From NCBI GenBank assembly GCA_009835005.1, contig WTFG01000004.1:62001-126000 (forward strand): DNA of 64,000 nucleotides, read 5' to 3'. Numbering within the stretch: position 1 is the first letter of the stretch; each line of letters opens with the position of its first letter. This document shows positions 27,414 to 35,752 of the stretch, piece by piece. The position numbers and the translations under genes are program-made. Source of the stretch: Flavobacteriaceae bacterium Ap0902 (GTDB lineage: Bacteria > Bacteroidota > Bacteroidia > Flavobacteriales > Weeksellaceae). The notes beneath the pieces are model-generated. The model was not told where the DNA came from and ran no database searches. It worked only from the letters and a program-made list of their open reading frames with translations.

Positions 27414-27707
27414 CTAATTACTCCAATTAGAACCTAAAAGGAAAATGTAAAGTGAAGCGAATGAAGTTATAATTAACAATAGGATAGATATAATTAGCAG
27501 TAGGATAGCCCATATATTCTTTTTAATTCTTAAAGAGCATATACATAGTATAGAGGTAAACACAAAAACAACTGGTAAATATAAAGCAGAATCTCCTGGG
27601 AATAATTGCCATGTAAAAGGCATGTCCTCTGAAATTGCCCAAAGTAAAAATATAAAAATGATTAAAATTAATGTAGTTACACTATTTAGAGTTTGGTGAT
27701 TTCTCAT
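27414..27707 (-). CDS. Small membrane protein
   Basis: A 97-residue protein starting MRNHQTLNSV with three hydrophobic segments (about 9-27, 41-58, 66-91). No family recognised. The ATG at 27707 is chosen because a TATCTTTG promoter box occupies 27711-27718 on the minus strand, leaving almost no leader and excluding the in-frame TTG at 27713. Confidence 0.55.
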   Translation of the reverse strand: MRNHQTLNSVTTLILIIFIFLLWAISEDMPFTWQLFPGDSALYLPVVFVFTSILCICSLRIKKNIWAILLLIISILLLIITSFASLYIFLLGSNWSN

Positions 27708-27710
27708 AAT

Positions 27711-27718
27711 CAAAGATA
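27711..27718 (-). promoter_or_regulatory. -7 box immediately before the small membrane gene
   Basis: TATCTTTG on the minus strand ends 3 nt before ATG 27707, so the mRNA would be leaderless or nearly so. No clear -33 element was found. Confidence 0.45.
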
Positions 27719-27750
27719 ACCACTAATTCTAAATTTATAAAGTACTTATC

Positions 27751-27772
27751 ATTTCATATATTTATATGAAAT
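27751..27772. promoter_or_regulatory. Perfect palindrome between divergent genes (possible operator)
   Basis: ATTTCATATA at 27751-27760 and TATATGAAAT at 27763-27772 form a perfect 10-bp dyad with a 2-nt centre, in the promoter region shared by the small membrane gene and the sirtuin gene. Confidence 0.45.
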
Positions 27773-27804
27773 TTAATAGATAGCAAATTTCACAAACTTA
27801 TTCA

Positions 27805-28494
27805 ATGGCTAAAAAACATATCGTGGTATTAACGGGTGCAGGAATTTCACAAGAAAGCGGAATTAAGACTTTTAGAGATTCTAATGGCTTGTGGGAAAAT
27901 CATGACATCATGGAAGTGGCTAGTCCTCAAGGGTTCCAGCAAAATCCAGCGCTAGTTTTAGACTTCTACAATCAACGCAGAAGGCAATTAAAAGAAGTAG
28001 AACCCAATGATGCTCATAAGGCACTGGCACAGTTAGAAAGTGAATATAAAGTTACGGTAATCACCCAAAATGTAGATGATTTGCATGAAAGAGCAGGAAG
28101 TACGGATGTAATTCATCTGCATGGAGAACTAAAGAAAATGCGAAGTGTGAAAAATGATGAAGTCTTTTTTGATATAGAAGAAGATATTAAGCTTGGCGAC
28201 TTAGCAGAAGATGGTGGTCAATTAAGACCACACATTGTATGGTTTGGTGAGGCTGTTCCAGAGATGGAAAAGGCAATAGAGCTTACATTAAAAGCAGATA
28301 TCTTTATTGTTATTGGAACGTCTATGCAAGTGTACCCAGCGGCCTCCCTGATAGATTATGTGTCTATAGATTCTCCTATATACATTGTGGATCCGCAACC
28401 CGTATCTGTGATGCATACAGATAACATTCATCATATTCAAGAAAAAGCTGTGGAGGGAACAAGAATACTGAAATCCAAATTGCTCAGAACATGA
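27805..28494 (+). CDS. cobB: NAD-dependent protein deacylase (sirtuin, class III)
   Basis: Removes acyl groups from lysines using NAD+. Motifs: GAGIS (11-15) and TFRD for NAD binding, TQNVD (87-91), catalytic His106 in HLHGEL, and VWFGEAVP. Tyr55 and Arg58 in DFYNQRRR form the YxxR pair that lets class III sirtuins act on succinyl- and malonyl-lysine. The two CxxC zinc pairs expected after HG are missing: residues about 110-140 contain no cysteine. The length of 229 residues is family-normal. It is alone, after a palindromic intergenic region. Confidence 0.92.
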   Translation: MAKKHIVVLTGAGISQESGIKTFRDSNGLWENHDIMEVASPQGFQQNPALVLDFYNQRRRQLKEVEPNDAHKALAQLESEYKVTVITQNVDDLHERAGSTDVIHLHGELKKMRSVKNDEVFFDIEEDIKLGDLAEDGGQLRPHIVWFGEAVPEMEKAIELTLKADIFIVIGTSMQVYPAASLIDYVSIDSPIYIVDPQPVSVMHTDNIHHIQEKAVEGTRILKSKLLRT

Positions 28495-28611
28495 CTAAAT
28501 TCTAATGATATTTTTAACTGCTTTAAAGCATAAGTAGTTGAAGATTAAATATTAAAATTTAAAATTAGCAATAGATTAAATATTTATTTGCTTTGTTGGG
28601 ATTTAATTCTT

Positions 28612-28619
28612 TATATTTG
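28612..28619 (+). promoter_or_regulatory. tRNA-Ser promoter -7 box
   Basis: TATATTTG matches TAnnTTTG; TTTG at 28587-28590 or 28592-28595 can be the -33 element. A small hairpin (CCCGT 28623-28627 with ACGGG 28638-28642, then T5) lies between this box and the tRNA, in the 5' leader of the transcript. Confidence 0.6.
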
Positions 28620-28650
28620 CATCCCGTTAAATCAAAGACGGGTTTTTATT

Positions 28651-28735
28651 GGAGAGTTGGCAGAGTGGTCGAATGCGGCAGTCTTGAAAACTGTTGAGGG
28701 TCACACCTCCGGGGGTTCGAATCCCTCACTCTCCG
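28651..28735 (+). tRNA. tRNA-Ser (anticodon TGA)
   Basis: An 85-nt cloverleaf with a long variable arm. The acceptor stem GGAGAGT pairs with ACTCTCC, the T arm contains GGTTCGAATCC, the anticodon loop reads CTTGAAA (TGA), and the discriminator is G at 28735. No CCA is encoded. It forms the left edge of an accessory region. Confidence 0.96.
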
Positions 28736-28740
28736 CAGAT

Positions 28741-28780
28741 ACCTCATGGGATGGCTGATCCGGTGGGGTTTTCTATTTTT
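28741..28780 (+). terminator. Terminator after tRNA-Ser
   Basis: ACCTCA (28741-28746) can pair with TGGGGT (28764-28769), including one G-T pair, and a T-rich run follows. The stem is short. Confidence 0.5.
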
Positions 28781-29017
28781 AGGCGCTAATGTAGGTGCTA
28801 ATATTTCACACCAATTACCATTGTGGTTTTGTTTTTCTTACATTTTAGTCTGGACATTATCTAATAAATTAGTTCAAATACTTTGTGTTGCAAATTTTAG
28901 ATTATTTATTTAATTATTGGATGTAAGCGTAATGAAATTTTAAATTTATATAATACTCCCCCAAATTTAGGCCATTGGATAAATAATAAAAATGGATAAA
29001 TTTAAAAACAAAAAACG

Positions 29018-29305
29018 ATGAGAAAAGGGAGAAGAAAATTCACAAGAGCCTTTAAGACAAAAGTAGCCATAGAAGCTTTAAAAGAGCGTGAGACGTTGCA
29101 AGAACTATCTAAGCGTTTTGAGGTGAGCCCCAATCAAATATCCCAATGGAAAAAAGCCTTTCTGGAGAATGCAGAAAAAGCATTCGATCATCAAGGGAAA
29201 AAGCAAAAGGAAGAAGTAGATGTTGATAAACTATATCGCAAGATTGGAGAATTAGAAATGGAGCGAGACTTTCTAAAAAAAAGCTTATGGAAAACCGGAC
29301 TGTAA
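29018..29305 (+). CDS. IS3-family transposase OrfA
   Basis: A 95-residue helix-turn-helix protein that in intact elements binds the IS ends. RAFKTKVAIEALKERETLQELSKRFEVSPNQISQWKK is the HTH, followed by a leucine-zipper-like helix (KLYRKIGELEMERDFLKKSL). The reading frame appears intact. A run of eight A then G at 29275-29283 lies just before the stop, the expected -1 frameshift position for an OrfAB fusion. It is close in sequence to the orfA at 39357-39641. Confidence 0.88.
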   Translation: MRKGRRKFTRAFKTKVAIEALKERETLQELSKRFEVSPNQISQWKKAFLENAEKAFDHQGKKQKEEVDVDKLYRKIGELEMERDFLKKSLWKTGL

Positions 29306-29684
29306 AGGAGCGTCGGTTATTGGTAGATAAGGTGGAAAAGTTAAATGTGAGAAAACAGAGTAAACTTTTAGAGATTAATAGAAGTAGTCTTTATTATTCA
29401 CCTAAAACAGAAAGATTTGAGAACTTAGAGATTATGCGTAAAATAGACCACATTTATTTGGATAACCCCACCTATGGTGTTTGGCTTAGAACCTATGTGC
29501 CCCAAGCCCACCTAATTTGAGTAAATTAGGTAAAGCCAAATACATTCATCCCTATTTGCTCAGAAATCTAAAAATTACCCGTCCCAATCAAGTATGGGCC
29601 ATAGATATAAGCTACATACCCATGAAGAAAGGATTTATGTATCTAACGGCTATTATAGGCATTAGCATCAGATACAAGCTTTAA
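29287..29684 (+). pseudogene. IS3-family transposase OrfB, broken
   Basis: The frame from 29287 reads MENRTVKERRLLVDKVEKL up to YGVWLRTYVPQAHLI and stops at 29520. Homology resumes in another frame (NLSKLGKAKYIHPYLLRN, then VWAIDISYIPMKKGFMYLTAII), which contains the first Asp of the DDE site and ends at 29684. A central block is missing between the two parts, a frame change joins them, and everything after the first catalytic Asp strand is gone. Confidence 0.85.
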
Positions 29685-29794
29685 AATTCTACTTTCTTGT
29701 TAATGCTTCGATAGAGTTTTGCATTCGCAGAACTAATTTGGCGGACATAGGGTTTATACTAGTTTTGCCGTTATCAAACGTTATCAAATATAAT

Positions 29795-30079
29795 TTAAGT
29801 AGATGTTGATTGAGGTTCAATAACATGCCATTTTTCACCGTCGAATATGTTTATACTTTTTGTAGTAAGAGAATAAATTAATAAACCCTCGCTGTTGGTG
29901 TCAACGGGTATTAAATCTCTTTGTTTTTCCGTCATTACAGGTAATAAAAAACCTAATTTAGAGTCTAATTCTAAGACAGCAGAATTATCTTGCTGTAATC
30001 CTTCCGTGTTATCAGATATTACCACTTGGGCGTGAGTATAACTTGAAACTAATAGGCAAAGTAATATTATTTTTTTCAT
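29795..30079 (-). CDS. Small secreted protein of the surface-protein type
   Basis: A 94-residue protein with signal peptide MKKIILLCLLVSSYTHAQ. The mature part (VLELDSKLGFLLPVMTEKQRDLIPVDTNSEGLLIYS, then FDGEKWHV) is the short N-terminal module found at the start of many Bacteroidota surface proteins. Here it stands alone, so it may be a minimal version or a truncated relative of its neighbour. It ends 3 nt after the larger protein below on the same strand, suggesting co-transcription. Confidence 0.65.
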   Translation of the reverse strand: MKKIILLCLLVSSYTHAQVVISDNTEGLQQDNSAVLELDSKLGFLLPVMTEKQRDLIPVDTNSEGLLIYSLTTKSINIFDGEKWHVIEPQSTST

Positions 30080-30082
30080 GTT

Positions 30083-31168
30083 TTAGTAATTTGCTGTTCC
30101 TTTAGTATTTGATCCGTTACTTGCTTTCCAGGTGCCATCAGAGTCTAAGAATAAAGAGCTATCTAAAGGAGTAGAAGAATTTGACTGGCTAACACCAATA
30201 TCCGTAGAGGTCTCACCATCAGCATCCCCTTCCGTTGCTGTTACCACACCTTCGTAACTTAAAAATTCAATGAGTTGTGAGTTATGATTGATTAACGCAA
30301 TTCCTGTCGTACTATTTTGCAATGAATGCTCCCAAACATAATAGCAATGAGTAGAATCACATGTTTTCGTTAACCTCTCTAAGGTTACAGATGATACGAC
30401 TGTACCAGCACGTCTATATTGAATAATTTTATAAGAACCTATATCTGTTGGTTGATTATTAATATCACCGTCAACACGAATTTCTACAAACTCATTTTGA
30501 TCCCTATCTTGGTTTTCATAGTGAAACTCGTTAATGTTGGCAACAATTCTATCCATCACTGGTCCAAGGGGATCGCTATAAAACTCTTCACCTAACACAG
30601 TGCCTGACTGGGCTTTTGGGGTTACACCAAAAACAATATATTTATCAATGTGCTCATCTGTTAATACAAGGTTATCTGTATTATTATTAAGGGAAACATA
30701 ATTAGTGTCTTGTGCTGAGTCAATGGTGTACCAATTCAAAATTGAATTTTGTTCTAAATTACCATCTGCATCAAAATAAGTGTAAGACCCAACTAAGGTA
30801 TTACCATTTGCTAGTGTGCCAGTTATAGCTACATCTTGTGCAATAGGTGCATCATTGGAACCAGGGCAATAAACATTTGTCCAACTTTGCCCGTCATAGA
30901 CCTGGAGGCATCTAACTTCATTATCAATAATATAAATCATCAATCCATCAGCTGGATTTTGAATTGCATCTCTCTCTGCAAATGATAACCTAGGAGGTAA
31001 GAAACCTCTAGTTGTGGAATTTAATTCTAAAATAGCAGAGGGGTGGGAAGTAGGGTTTGTTTCACCTGTATCATCTATTATTACTTGTGCATTTATGTGT
31101 AAACATCCAATGATAGATAATAACAAGAAGAATAGAAATTTTTTCATTATAAAATATTTATTAAACAA
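30083..31168 (-). CDS. Secreted surface protein with lamin-tail-like domain
   Basis: A 361-residue exported protein. A hydrophobic signal segment lies within the first 28 residues. Residues about 29-90 are the same surface module as in the next gene (AILELNSTTRGFLPPRLSFAERDAI, GLMIYI, VYDGQSWTNVYC). A central region (about 95-195) resembles an Ig-like fold. Residues about 200-361 (INEFHYENQDRDQNEFVEIRV, LIEFLSYEGVVTA, TSTDIGVSQSN) match the bacterial lamin-tail domain, usually on secreted or cell-surface proteins. ATG at residue 8 would also leave a good signal peptide. Confidence 0.72.
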   Translation of the reverse strand: MFNKYFIMKKFLFFLLLSIIGCLHINAQVIIDDTGETNPTSHPSAILELNSTTRGFLPPRLSFAERDAIQNPADGLMIYIIDNEVRCLQVYDGQSWTNVYCPGSNDAPIAQDVAITGTLANGNTLVGSYTYFDADGNLEQNSILNWYTIDSAQDTNYVSLNNNTDNLVLTDEHIDKYIVFGVTPKAQSGTVLGEEFYSDPLGPVMDRIVANINEFHYENQDRDQNEFVEIRVDGDINNQPTDIGSYKIIQYRRAGTVVSSVTLERLTKTCDSTHCYYVWEHSLQNSTTGIALINHNSQLIEFLSYEGVVTATEGDADGETSTDIGVSQSNSSTPLDSSLFLDSDGTWKASNGSNTKGTANY

Positions 31169-31206
31169 AAATATATCTTTTTAAAAGGATATTTCAATGA
31201 ATTTAA

Positions 31207-31242
31207 CCTTTTGTCTAGTCCTAACTAAACGATACAGATTAG
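31207..31242 (-). repeat. 36-bp dispersed repeat, copy 1
   Basis: Read on the minus strand it matches 50218-50253 at 35 of 36 positions by eye. It lies about 39 nt upstream of the minus-strand surface-protein ATG (31168). No similarity continues beyond the 36 bp. It could be an IS end footprint or a shared regulatory element. Confidence 0.85.
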
Positions 31243-31262
31243 ATGTTAAAAATACATTAATT

Positions 31263-31297
31263 AAATCTCAGAGAAAACGTTTTCTTTGAGATTTTTT
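31263..31297 (+). terminator. Strong hairpin with T tail before the WYL gene
   Basis: AAATCTCAGAGAAAAC (31263-31278) pairs with GTTTTCTTTGAGATTT (31279-31294) with one mismatch and essentially no loop, followed by T's. It ends 34 nt before the WYL start; it could block readthrough into that gene or act as a dyad operator. Confidence 0.6.
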
Positions 31298-31330
31298 AAT
31301 ATCTATTATTTAATTTTTCTATATTTACCT

Positions 31331-32329
31331 ATGTCCAAATCCTCTCATGCCCATATTCGATATAATATATTAGATTATTGTTTTAGAGAGAAAGCTTTCA
31401 ATTTTAAGGAGCTTTTAGATTATCTCAATCAGCGTTTGGATGAGCACGGGATTGGCGAAGCTGTTTCTGAAAGAACTTTAAGAGATGATATTAAAGTATT
31501 TAGAGATAAGAAGAATGGATTTGATGCGCCATTGCCTGATGGTAAAAGGGTTTATCAATATACAGACAAAAATTTCTCTATAGCCCAACGTCCACTTTTG
31601 GAATACGAGCAGTACCTATTGAATACAGCCCAAGAATTACTAGAACGTTTTGAGAATGATCCTAAATATGATAGATTGGCAGAGGCACTATTAAAGGTTC
31701 AGGATGATGAATATCAAGATGATGAAAGCGATGCTATTTTGTATTATGATCATAACGATGAGTATAAAGGCATCAAGCTATTAAAACCTTTCTATCATGC
31801 CATTCGCAAAAAGCAAGTCCTACAAATCACGTATCAAGGATTTAAAGATACTACACCTACCACGTTTGAATTCCACCCTTATATTCTAAAGCAATACAAT
31901 CGGAGATGGTTTGTTTTTGGAAGAAACAATGACAAAGATATCCATACGTGGAGCATCCCATTAGACGAGCGACTGGTTAATTTTAAAGTATTAAAGGATA
32001 AGGATTATATAGATTCAAACATCGATTGGGATACTTATTTTAATTATCAAGTGGGTATCGTAAGGCCATTGGATGCGAACGTAGAAAAAGTTGTATTAAA
32101 ATTTTATAATGGCAGAGAAGCCTATTTCAAAACCAAACCTTTCTTTCCTAACTATGATGAATTCTTTGAAGATGATAAGCAAGATCAAGTTTGGTTTGAA
32201 ACCATAATCAATAGAGAACTCATACAGCAAATTTTATCTTATGGTGAGGACGTAGAAGTGCTGGAACCAGCAAGTTTAAGAGAGGTAATGCGATGCAAAA
32301 TTTCAACTTTAAATAAGAGGTATCGGTAA
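31331..32329 (+). CDS. WYL-domain transcriptional regulator
   Basis: A 332-residue regulator starting MSKSSHAHIRYNILDYCF. The N-terminal ~80 residues form a winged helix (ERTLRDDIKVFRDK). Residues about 150-245 form the WYL domain, with QITYQGF and the motif YILKQYNRRWFVFGRN, followed by a C-terminal WCX-like extension. WYL regulators bind ligands or nucleic acid and often control defence genes. It sits upstream of a HIRAN protein and a type I restriction system on the same strand, so it may regulate them. ATG 31331 is preferred because the upstream frame runs through a hairpin. Confidence 0.88.
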   Translation: MSKSSHAHIRYNILDYCFREKAFNFKELLDYLNQRLDEHGIGEAVSERTLRDDIKVFRDKKNGFDAPLPDGKRVYQYTDKNFSIAQRPLLEYEQYLLNTAQELLERFENDPKYDRLAEALLKVQDDEYQDDESDAILYYDHNDEYKGIKLLKPFYHAIRKKQVLQITYQGFKDTTPTTFEFHPYILKQYNRRWFVFGRNNDKDIHTWSIPLDERLVNFKVLKDKDYIDSNIDWDTYFNYQVGIVRPLDANVEKVVLKFYNGREAYFKTKPFFPNYDEFFEDDKQDQVWFETIINRELIQQILSYGEDVEVLEPASLREVMRCKISTLNKRYR

Positions 32330-32435
32330 GGTCCCTTATTTTACCAAAACACCTATAAAGTAAAATAAGCGCTCACTTTATTTTCACAAAATCCATATTT
32401 GAAAAACTACGCAATTACTCTGCGCAGTTCTTTTA

Positions 32436-32443
32436 TATATTTG
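32436..32443 (+). promoter_or_regulatory. -7 promoter box for the HIRAN gene
   Basis: TATATTTG, a full TAnnTTTG match, ends 27 nt before the ATG. A GGAGAG stretch 4 nt before the ATG resembles a ribosome-binding site, which is unusual among the genes of this window. Confidence 0.5.
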
Positions 32444-32470
32444 TAATAGAAATCAAAAAAAGGAGAGGTT

Positions 32471-32788
32471 ATGAAAAGAAAAGAACATTTAGCGCACTTC
32501 AATATTGCAGGGTTCACCTATTATGAGGGGATAGAATGCTTTCAGGATTTAAGGATTGGGAAGAAGGTTGACCTTAAACTAGACACAGAGAATAAATATG
32601 ACCCTAGGGCGGTGGCTATATATTACAAGAAGTTTAAATTAGGGTATGTGCCTAGGAGCGAAAATAGGATTATTTATAAATTGCTCACCGTGGGTTTAGG
32701 GAATAATCTCCAAGCGAGGATTCAGAGGGTCATGCCACGAGAACACCCAGAAAATCAAATCGGCGTGGTGATCCATTTAATAAAGTAA
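32471..32788 (+). CDS. Stand-alone HIRAN-domain protein
   Basis: A 105-residue protein that is almost entirely a HIRAN domain: FNIAGFTYYEG, DLRIGKKVDLKLDTENKYDPRAVAIYY, KLGYVPRSENRIIYKLL. In HLTF/Rad5 helicases HIRAN binds free 3' DNA ends; free-standing bacterial versions are found near phage-defence and repair genes. Here it has its own promoter and terminator, between a WYL regulator and hsdM. A DNA-end-sensing role beside the restriction system is inference. Confidence 0.85.
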   Translation: MKRKEHLAHFNIAGFTYYEGIECFQDLRIGKKVDLKLDTENKYDPRAVAIYYKKFKLGYVPRSENRIIYKLLTVGLGNNLQARIQRVMPREHPENQIGVVIHLIK

Positions 32789-32826
32789 ACCAAAGGTTAA
32801 TCGTTCAAATTTTAGTAATTTCACAG

Positions 32827-32866
32827 CCTATTCATGATTTCCTAAAGATTGTGCATAGGTTTTTTA
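32827..32866 (+). terminator. Terminator after the HIRAN gene
   Basis: CCTAT (32827-32831) pairs with ATAGG (32855-32859), followed by a T6 run. The stem is short with a long loop, so it is moderate support. It separates the HIRAN transcript from hsdM. Confidence 0.5.
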
Positions 32867-32909
32867 ATATAGTTATTTTAGTATTTATCACACCTTCAAT
32901 TTAATTGTA

Positions 32910-34547
32910 ATGATCACAGGAGAACTTAAAAATAAAATTGATGCGATATGGAATACCTTCTGGACTGGGGGTATATCCAATACCATTACCATTGTAGAGC
33001 AGTTGACGTATCTAATTTTTATCAAAAACCTAGATGAGGTAGAGACTAGAAATGAATTAATGGCTAGAAGATTGGGTAAAGATTTTGAACCTATTTTTGG
33101 TGAGGATCAACAGAAGTTTAGATGGAAGAACCTAAAAGAAATGGATGTGCAAGCACGCCATGATATCTTTAATGATAACAAAGACGGAATATTCCCATTT
33201 ATTAGAAGTCTGGGGAGCGAGAAGAGCATGTTTAGCCAATACATGAAGGATGCCTCTTTTGGGATTAACAAAGCTGCTACACTAGATCTAGTAATAGAGA
33301 AGCTAGAGGCGCTGGATATGTCTAATCAAGATATTAAGGGTGATATTTATGAATATCTGTTGTCCAAACTAGAAGGTGGCGGAACGGCTGGGCAGTTCCG
33401 TACGCCACGCCATATCATCAAGTTGATGGTAGAGATGATGCAACCGACGCTGGAAGATACGATTGTGGATCCCGCGGCGGGAACAGCTGGTTTTCTTGTG
33501 GCAGCCAAAGAATATCTAGACAAGACTTATGATGTTACAGAATTAAGCAAGCACAGCGAGCATATTAAATCTCAGATGTTTAATGGGACAGAGTTTGACG
33601 CCACCATGCTCCGCATTGCTTCTATGAATTTGTTTTTACACGGCGTAGAGGAACCCAATATCATGGATGTAGATGCCGTGAGTAAGGATAATGAAGTGAG
33701 TAATGCCTATTCTTTAGTCTTAGCGAATCCACCGTTTAAAGGGACAATAGACAAGGAAAGCATTGCCACAGGGCTCAAAAATGTGACCAATACCACCAAG
33801 ACAGAATTACTCTTTTTGGCACTCATGTTACGCCAATTGAAGGCTGGGGGTAGAGCCGCGGTAATAGTGCCAGATGGCGTTTTATTTGGGGCGAGTAATG
33901 CACATAAGAGCATCCGCAAAGAGATTGTACAGAACCATAAATTAGAGGCGGTGATTTCTATGCCCAGCGGTATCTTCAAACCCTATTCTGGGGTAAGTAC
34001 GGCTATCATGATTTTCACTAAAACAGGTGCTGGTGGTACCGATTATGTATGGTTTTATGATATGTTGGCAGATGGTAAGAGTCTGGATGACAAGCGTAAT
34101 CTCTTGGTAGAGGAAAAAGTTTTTGATGATTTTAGTTTTGGTGATGGCTTTGAACAGGCAGATGCAGATACCAAAAGAGATTTGCATGATAAATTTAACC
34201 TGCCCCAGATATTAGATCATTATAAGTATCTAAAGAGTGATTATTTTGGCAAAATGCACCAACCTTCTGGCGAAGTATTACATGTAAAGGATGTACCAGA
34301 TAATCTAGGTTTTAAAGAATATTTAGATGAAACCGTTACGCATGATTTTTCTGATAGAACCTCACAATCATTTTTAGTGCCCTATCAGGAGATAGAAGGA
34401 AATGATTGGGATTTATCTATTAACCGCTACAAGGAAATTGTTTATGAGGAAATTGAATACGATGAACCGAAAGTGATAATTGAGAGGATTAAAAAATTGG
34501 ATGAACAGAGAGGAACGTATTTGAATGATATTCTTAAAGAGTTATGA
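32910..34547 (+). CDS. hsdM: Type I restriction-modification methyltransferase subunit
   Basis: The 545-residue adenine methyltransferase subunit of a type I system. An N-terminal HsdM helical domain covers about 8-140. The SAM-binding DPAAGTAGF motif lies near 188-195 and the catalytic NPPF at 273-276. GQFRTPRHIIKLM near 161-173 is also typical. It overlaps hsdS by 4 bp (ATGA), so M and S are translationally coupled. With HsdS it protects host DNA; with HsdR it makes the restriction complex. Confidence 0.96.
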   Translation: MITGELKNKIDAIWNTFWTGGISNTITIVEQLTYLIFIKNLDEVETRNELMARRLGKDFEPIFGEDQQKFRWKNLKEMDVQARHDIFNDNKDGIFPFIRSLGSEKSMFSQYMKDASFGINKAATLDLVIEKLEALDMSNQDIKGDIYEYLLSKLEGGGTAGQFRTPRHIIKLMVEMMQPTLEDTIVDPAAGTAGFLVAAKEYLDKTYDVTELSKHSEHIKSQMFNGTEFDATMLRIASMNLFLHGVEEPNIMDVDAVSKDNEVSNAYSLVLANPPFKGTIDKESIATGLKNVTNTTKTELLFLALMLRQLKAGGRAAVIVPDGVLFGASNAHKSIRKEIVQNHKLEAVISMPSGIFKPYSGVSTAIMIFTKTGAGGTDYVWFYDMLADGKSLDDKRNLLVEEKVFDDFSFGDGFEQADADTKRDLHDKFNLPQILDHYKYLKSDYFGKMHQPSGEVLHVKDVPDNLGFKEYLDETVTHDFSDRTSQSFLVPYQEIEGNDWDLSINRYKEIVYEEIEYDEPKVIIERIKKLDEQRGTYLNDILKEL

Positions 34548-35710
34548 AAGCAGGATTAATGCAAAATCAAAGGTTGGTTGATGTTCTTTCTAAGAAGTGG
34601 AATATACTTCCATTTAAAAGAGTTCTTAGAGATAGTTCAGGAGGTAATTTAAAAATAAAATCTAAAGAGACTGTGTCAGAAGGTAATATTCCTGTAATTG
34701 ATCAAGGGAAAGATTTTATCGCTGGGTATACTAATCAGGAGGATAGTATTGTTAGTGCTAAATTACCATTAATTGTTTTTGGTGATCACACAAGAATATT
34801 AAAATATGTAGACTTTGAATTTGCTATGGGTGCAGATGGGACAAAGATTCTAGAAATTATCAATGATGAGGCATATCCTAAATTCATTTATTATTTTTTA
34901 AAATCTATTAATATAATAGATACCGGTTATAACAGACATTTTAAATATGTCAAAGATTTAGTGTTCCCACTTCCCCCACTAGAAACCCAAAAGAAAATAG
35001 CCGAAATTTTAGACAATGCAGCGGCTTTAAAAGATAAAACCCAGCAACTCCTCACGGAATACGATGCACTGGCGCAATCTATCTTTTTAGATATGTTTGG
35101 GGATCCTGTGAATAATCCAAAAGGGTGGGAATCTTACAAAGTAATTGATGTTTGTAATAAAATAACTGATGGAACACATGATACACCTGAACGAATTAAT
35201 AAAGGTGTGAAATTTATTACTGGAAAGCATATTAGACCATATATAATCGATTATGAAAATAGTGATTATGTCTCTGAAGATGTTCATGAAATAATTTATA
35301 GAAGATGTAATCCAGAGTATCATGATGTTTTGTATACGAATATAGGGGCAAATTTAGGGACCGCTGCACTTAATACAGTTTCTTATGAGTTTAGTATGAA
35401 AAATGTAGCATTATTAAAATGTAATACAGATTATTTAATTGGGCGATATTTAGAATATTTTCTAAATAATGAGACAATGAAAAATAAAATAATTTGGATA
35501 TCATCAATTGGTGGAGCGCAAAAGTTTTTGAGTTTGACACAATTACGTAAATTGAAAATAACACTCCCCCCAATTGAACTTCAAAATGAATTTGCCGAAA
35601 AGATTGCTTTAATAGAGAAACAAAAAGAATTAGCCAAGCAAGAACTCAAAGAAAGCGAAGATTTATTCAATGCGCTTTTGCAAAAAGCATTTAAAGGGGA
35701 GTTGGTATAA
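34544..35710 (+). CDS. hsdS: Type I restriction specificity subunit
   Basis: A 388-residue DNA-recognition subunit with two target-recognition domains, about 12-145 and 205-340, each followed by a conserved helical region. The first ends in PLPPLETQKKIAEILDNAAALKDKTQQLLTEYDAL, the second in LPPIELQNEFAEKIALIEKQKELAKQELKES. The two variable domains set the two half-sites of the recognised sequence and are the least conserved part of the locus. It starts within the end of hsdM and ends 42 nt before hsdR. Confidence 0.95.
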   Translation: MKAGLMQNQRLVDVLSKKWNILPFKRVLRDSSGGNLKIKSKETVSEGNIPVIDQGKDFIAGYTNQEDSIVSAKLPLIVFGDHTRILKYVDFEFAMGADGTKILEIINDEAYPKFIYYFLKSINIIDTGYNRHFKYVKDLVFPLPPLETQKKIAEILDNAAALKDKTQQLLTEYDALAQSIFLDMFGDPVNNPKGWESYKVIDVCNKITDGTHDTPERINKGVKFITGKHIRPYIIDYENSDYVSEDVHEIIYRRCNPEYHDVLYTNIGANLGTAALNTVSYEFSMKNVALLKCNTDYLIGRYLEYFLNNETMKNKIIWISSIGGAQKFLSLTQLRKLKITLPPIELQNEFAEKIALIEKQKELAKQELKESEDLFNALLQKAFKGELV

Positions 35711-35752
35711 TAAAAACGTATATAGAGGATATAACCTGATTTTAAAACCATA

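Larger units (their letters stand above)
28951..29684 (+). mobile_element. Decayed IS3-family element, copy 1
   Basis: The left end is near 28951-28980 (TACTCCCCCAAATTTAGG-like terminal sequence), followed by orfA and a damaged orfB. OrfB has lost its middle and its C-terminal catalytic part, so the element cannot move by itself. No right terminal repeat or target duplication was found. The 282-nt stretch 28736-29017 otherwise contains only the tRNA terminator and AT-rich sequence. Confidence 0.8.

Noticed and set aside
28770-28812. Tandem GCTAAT-like direct repeats just after tRNA-Ser as an attachment site
   Set aside because: Only two short imperfect units, and no second copy of the tRNA 3' end was found in the window.
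29704-29763. A short minus-strand peptide frame beginning MSAKLVLRMQNSIEAL
   Set aside because: Only 19 codons, no family recognised and next to a decayed IS; probably a relic or chance.
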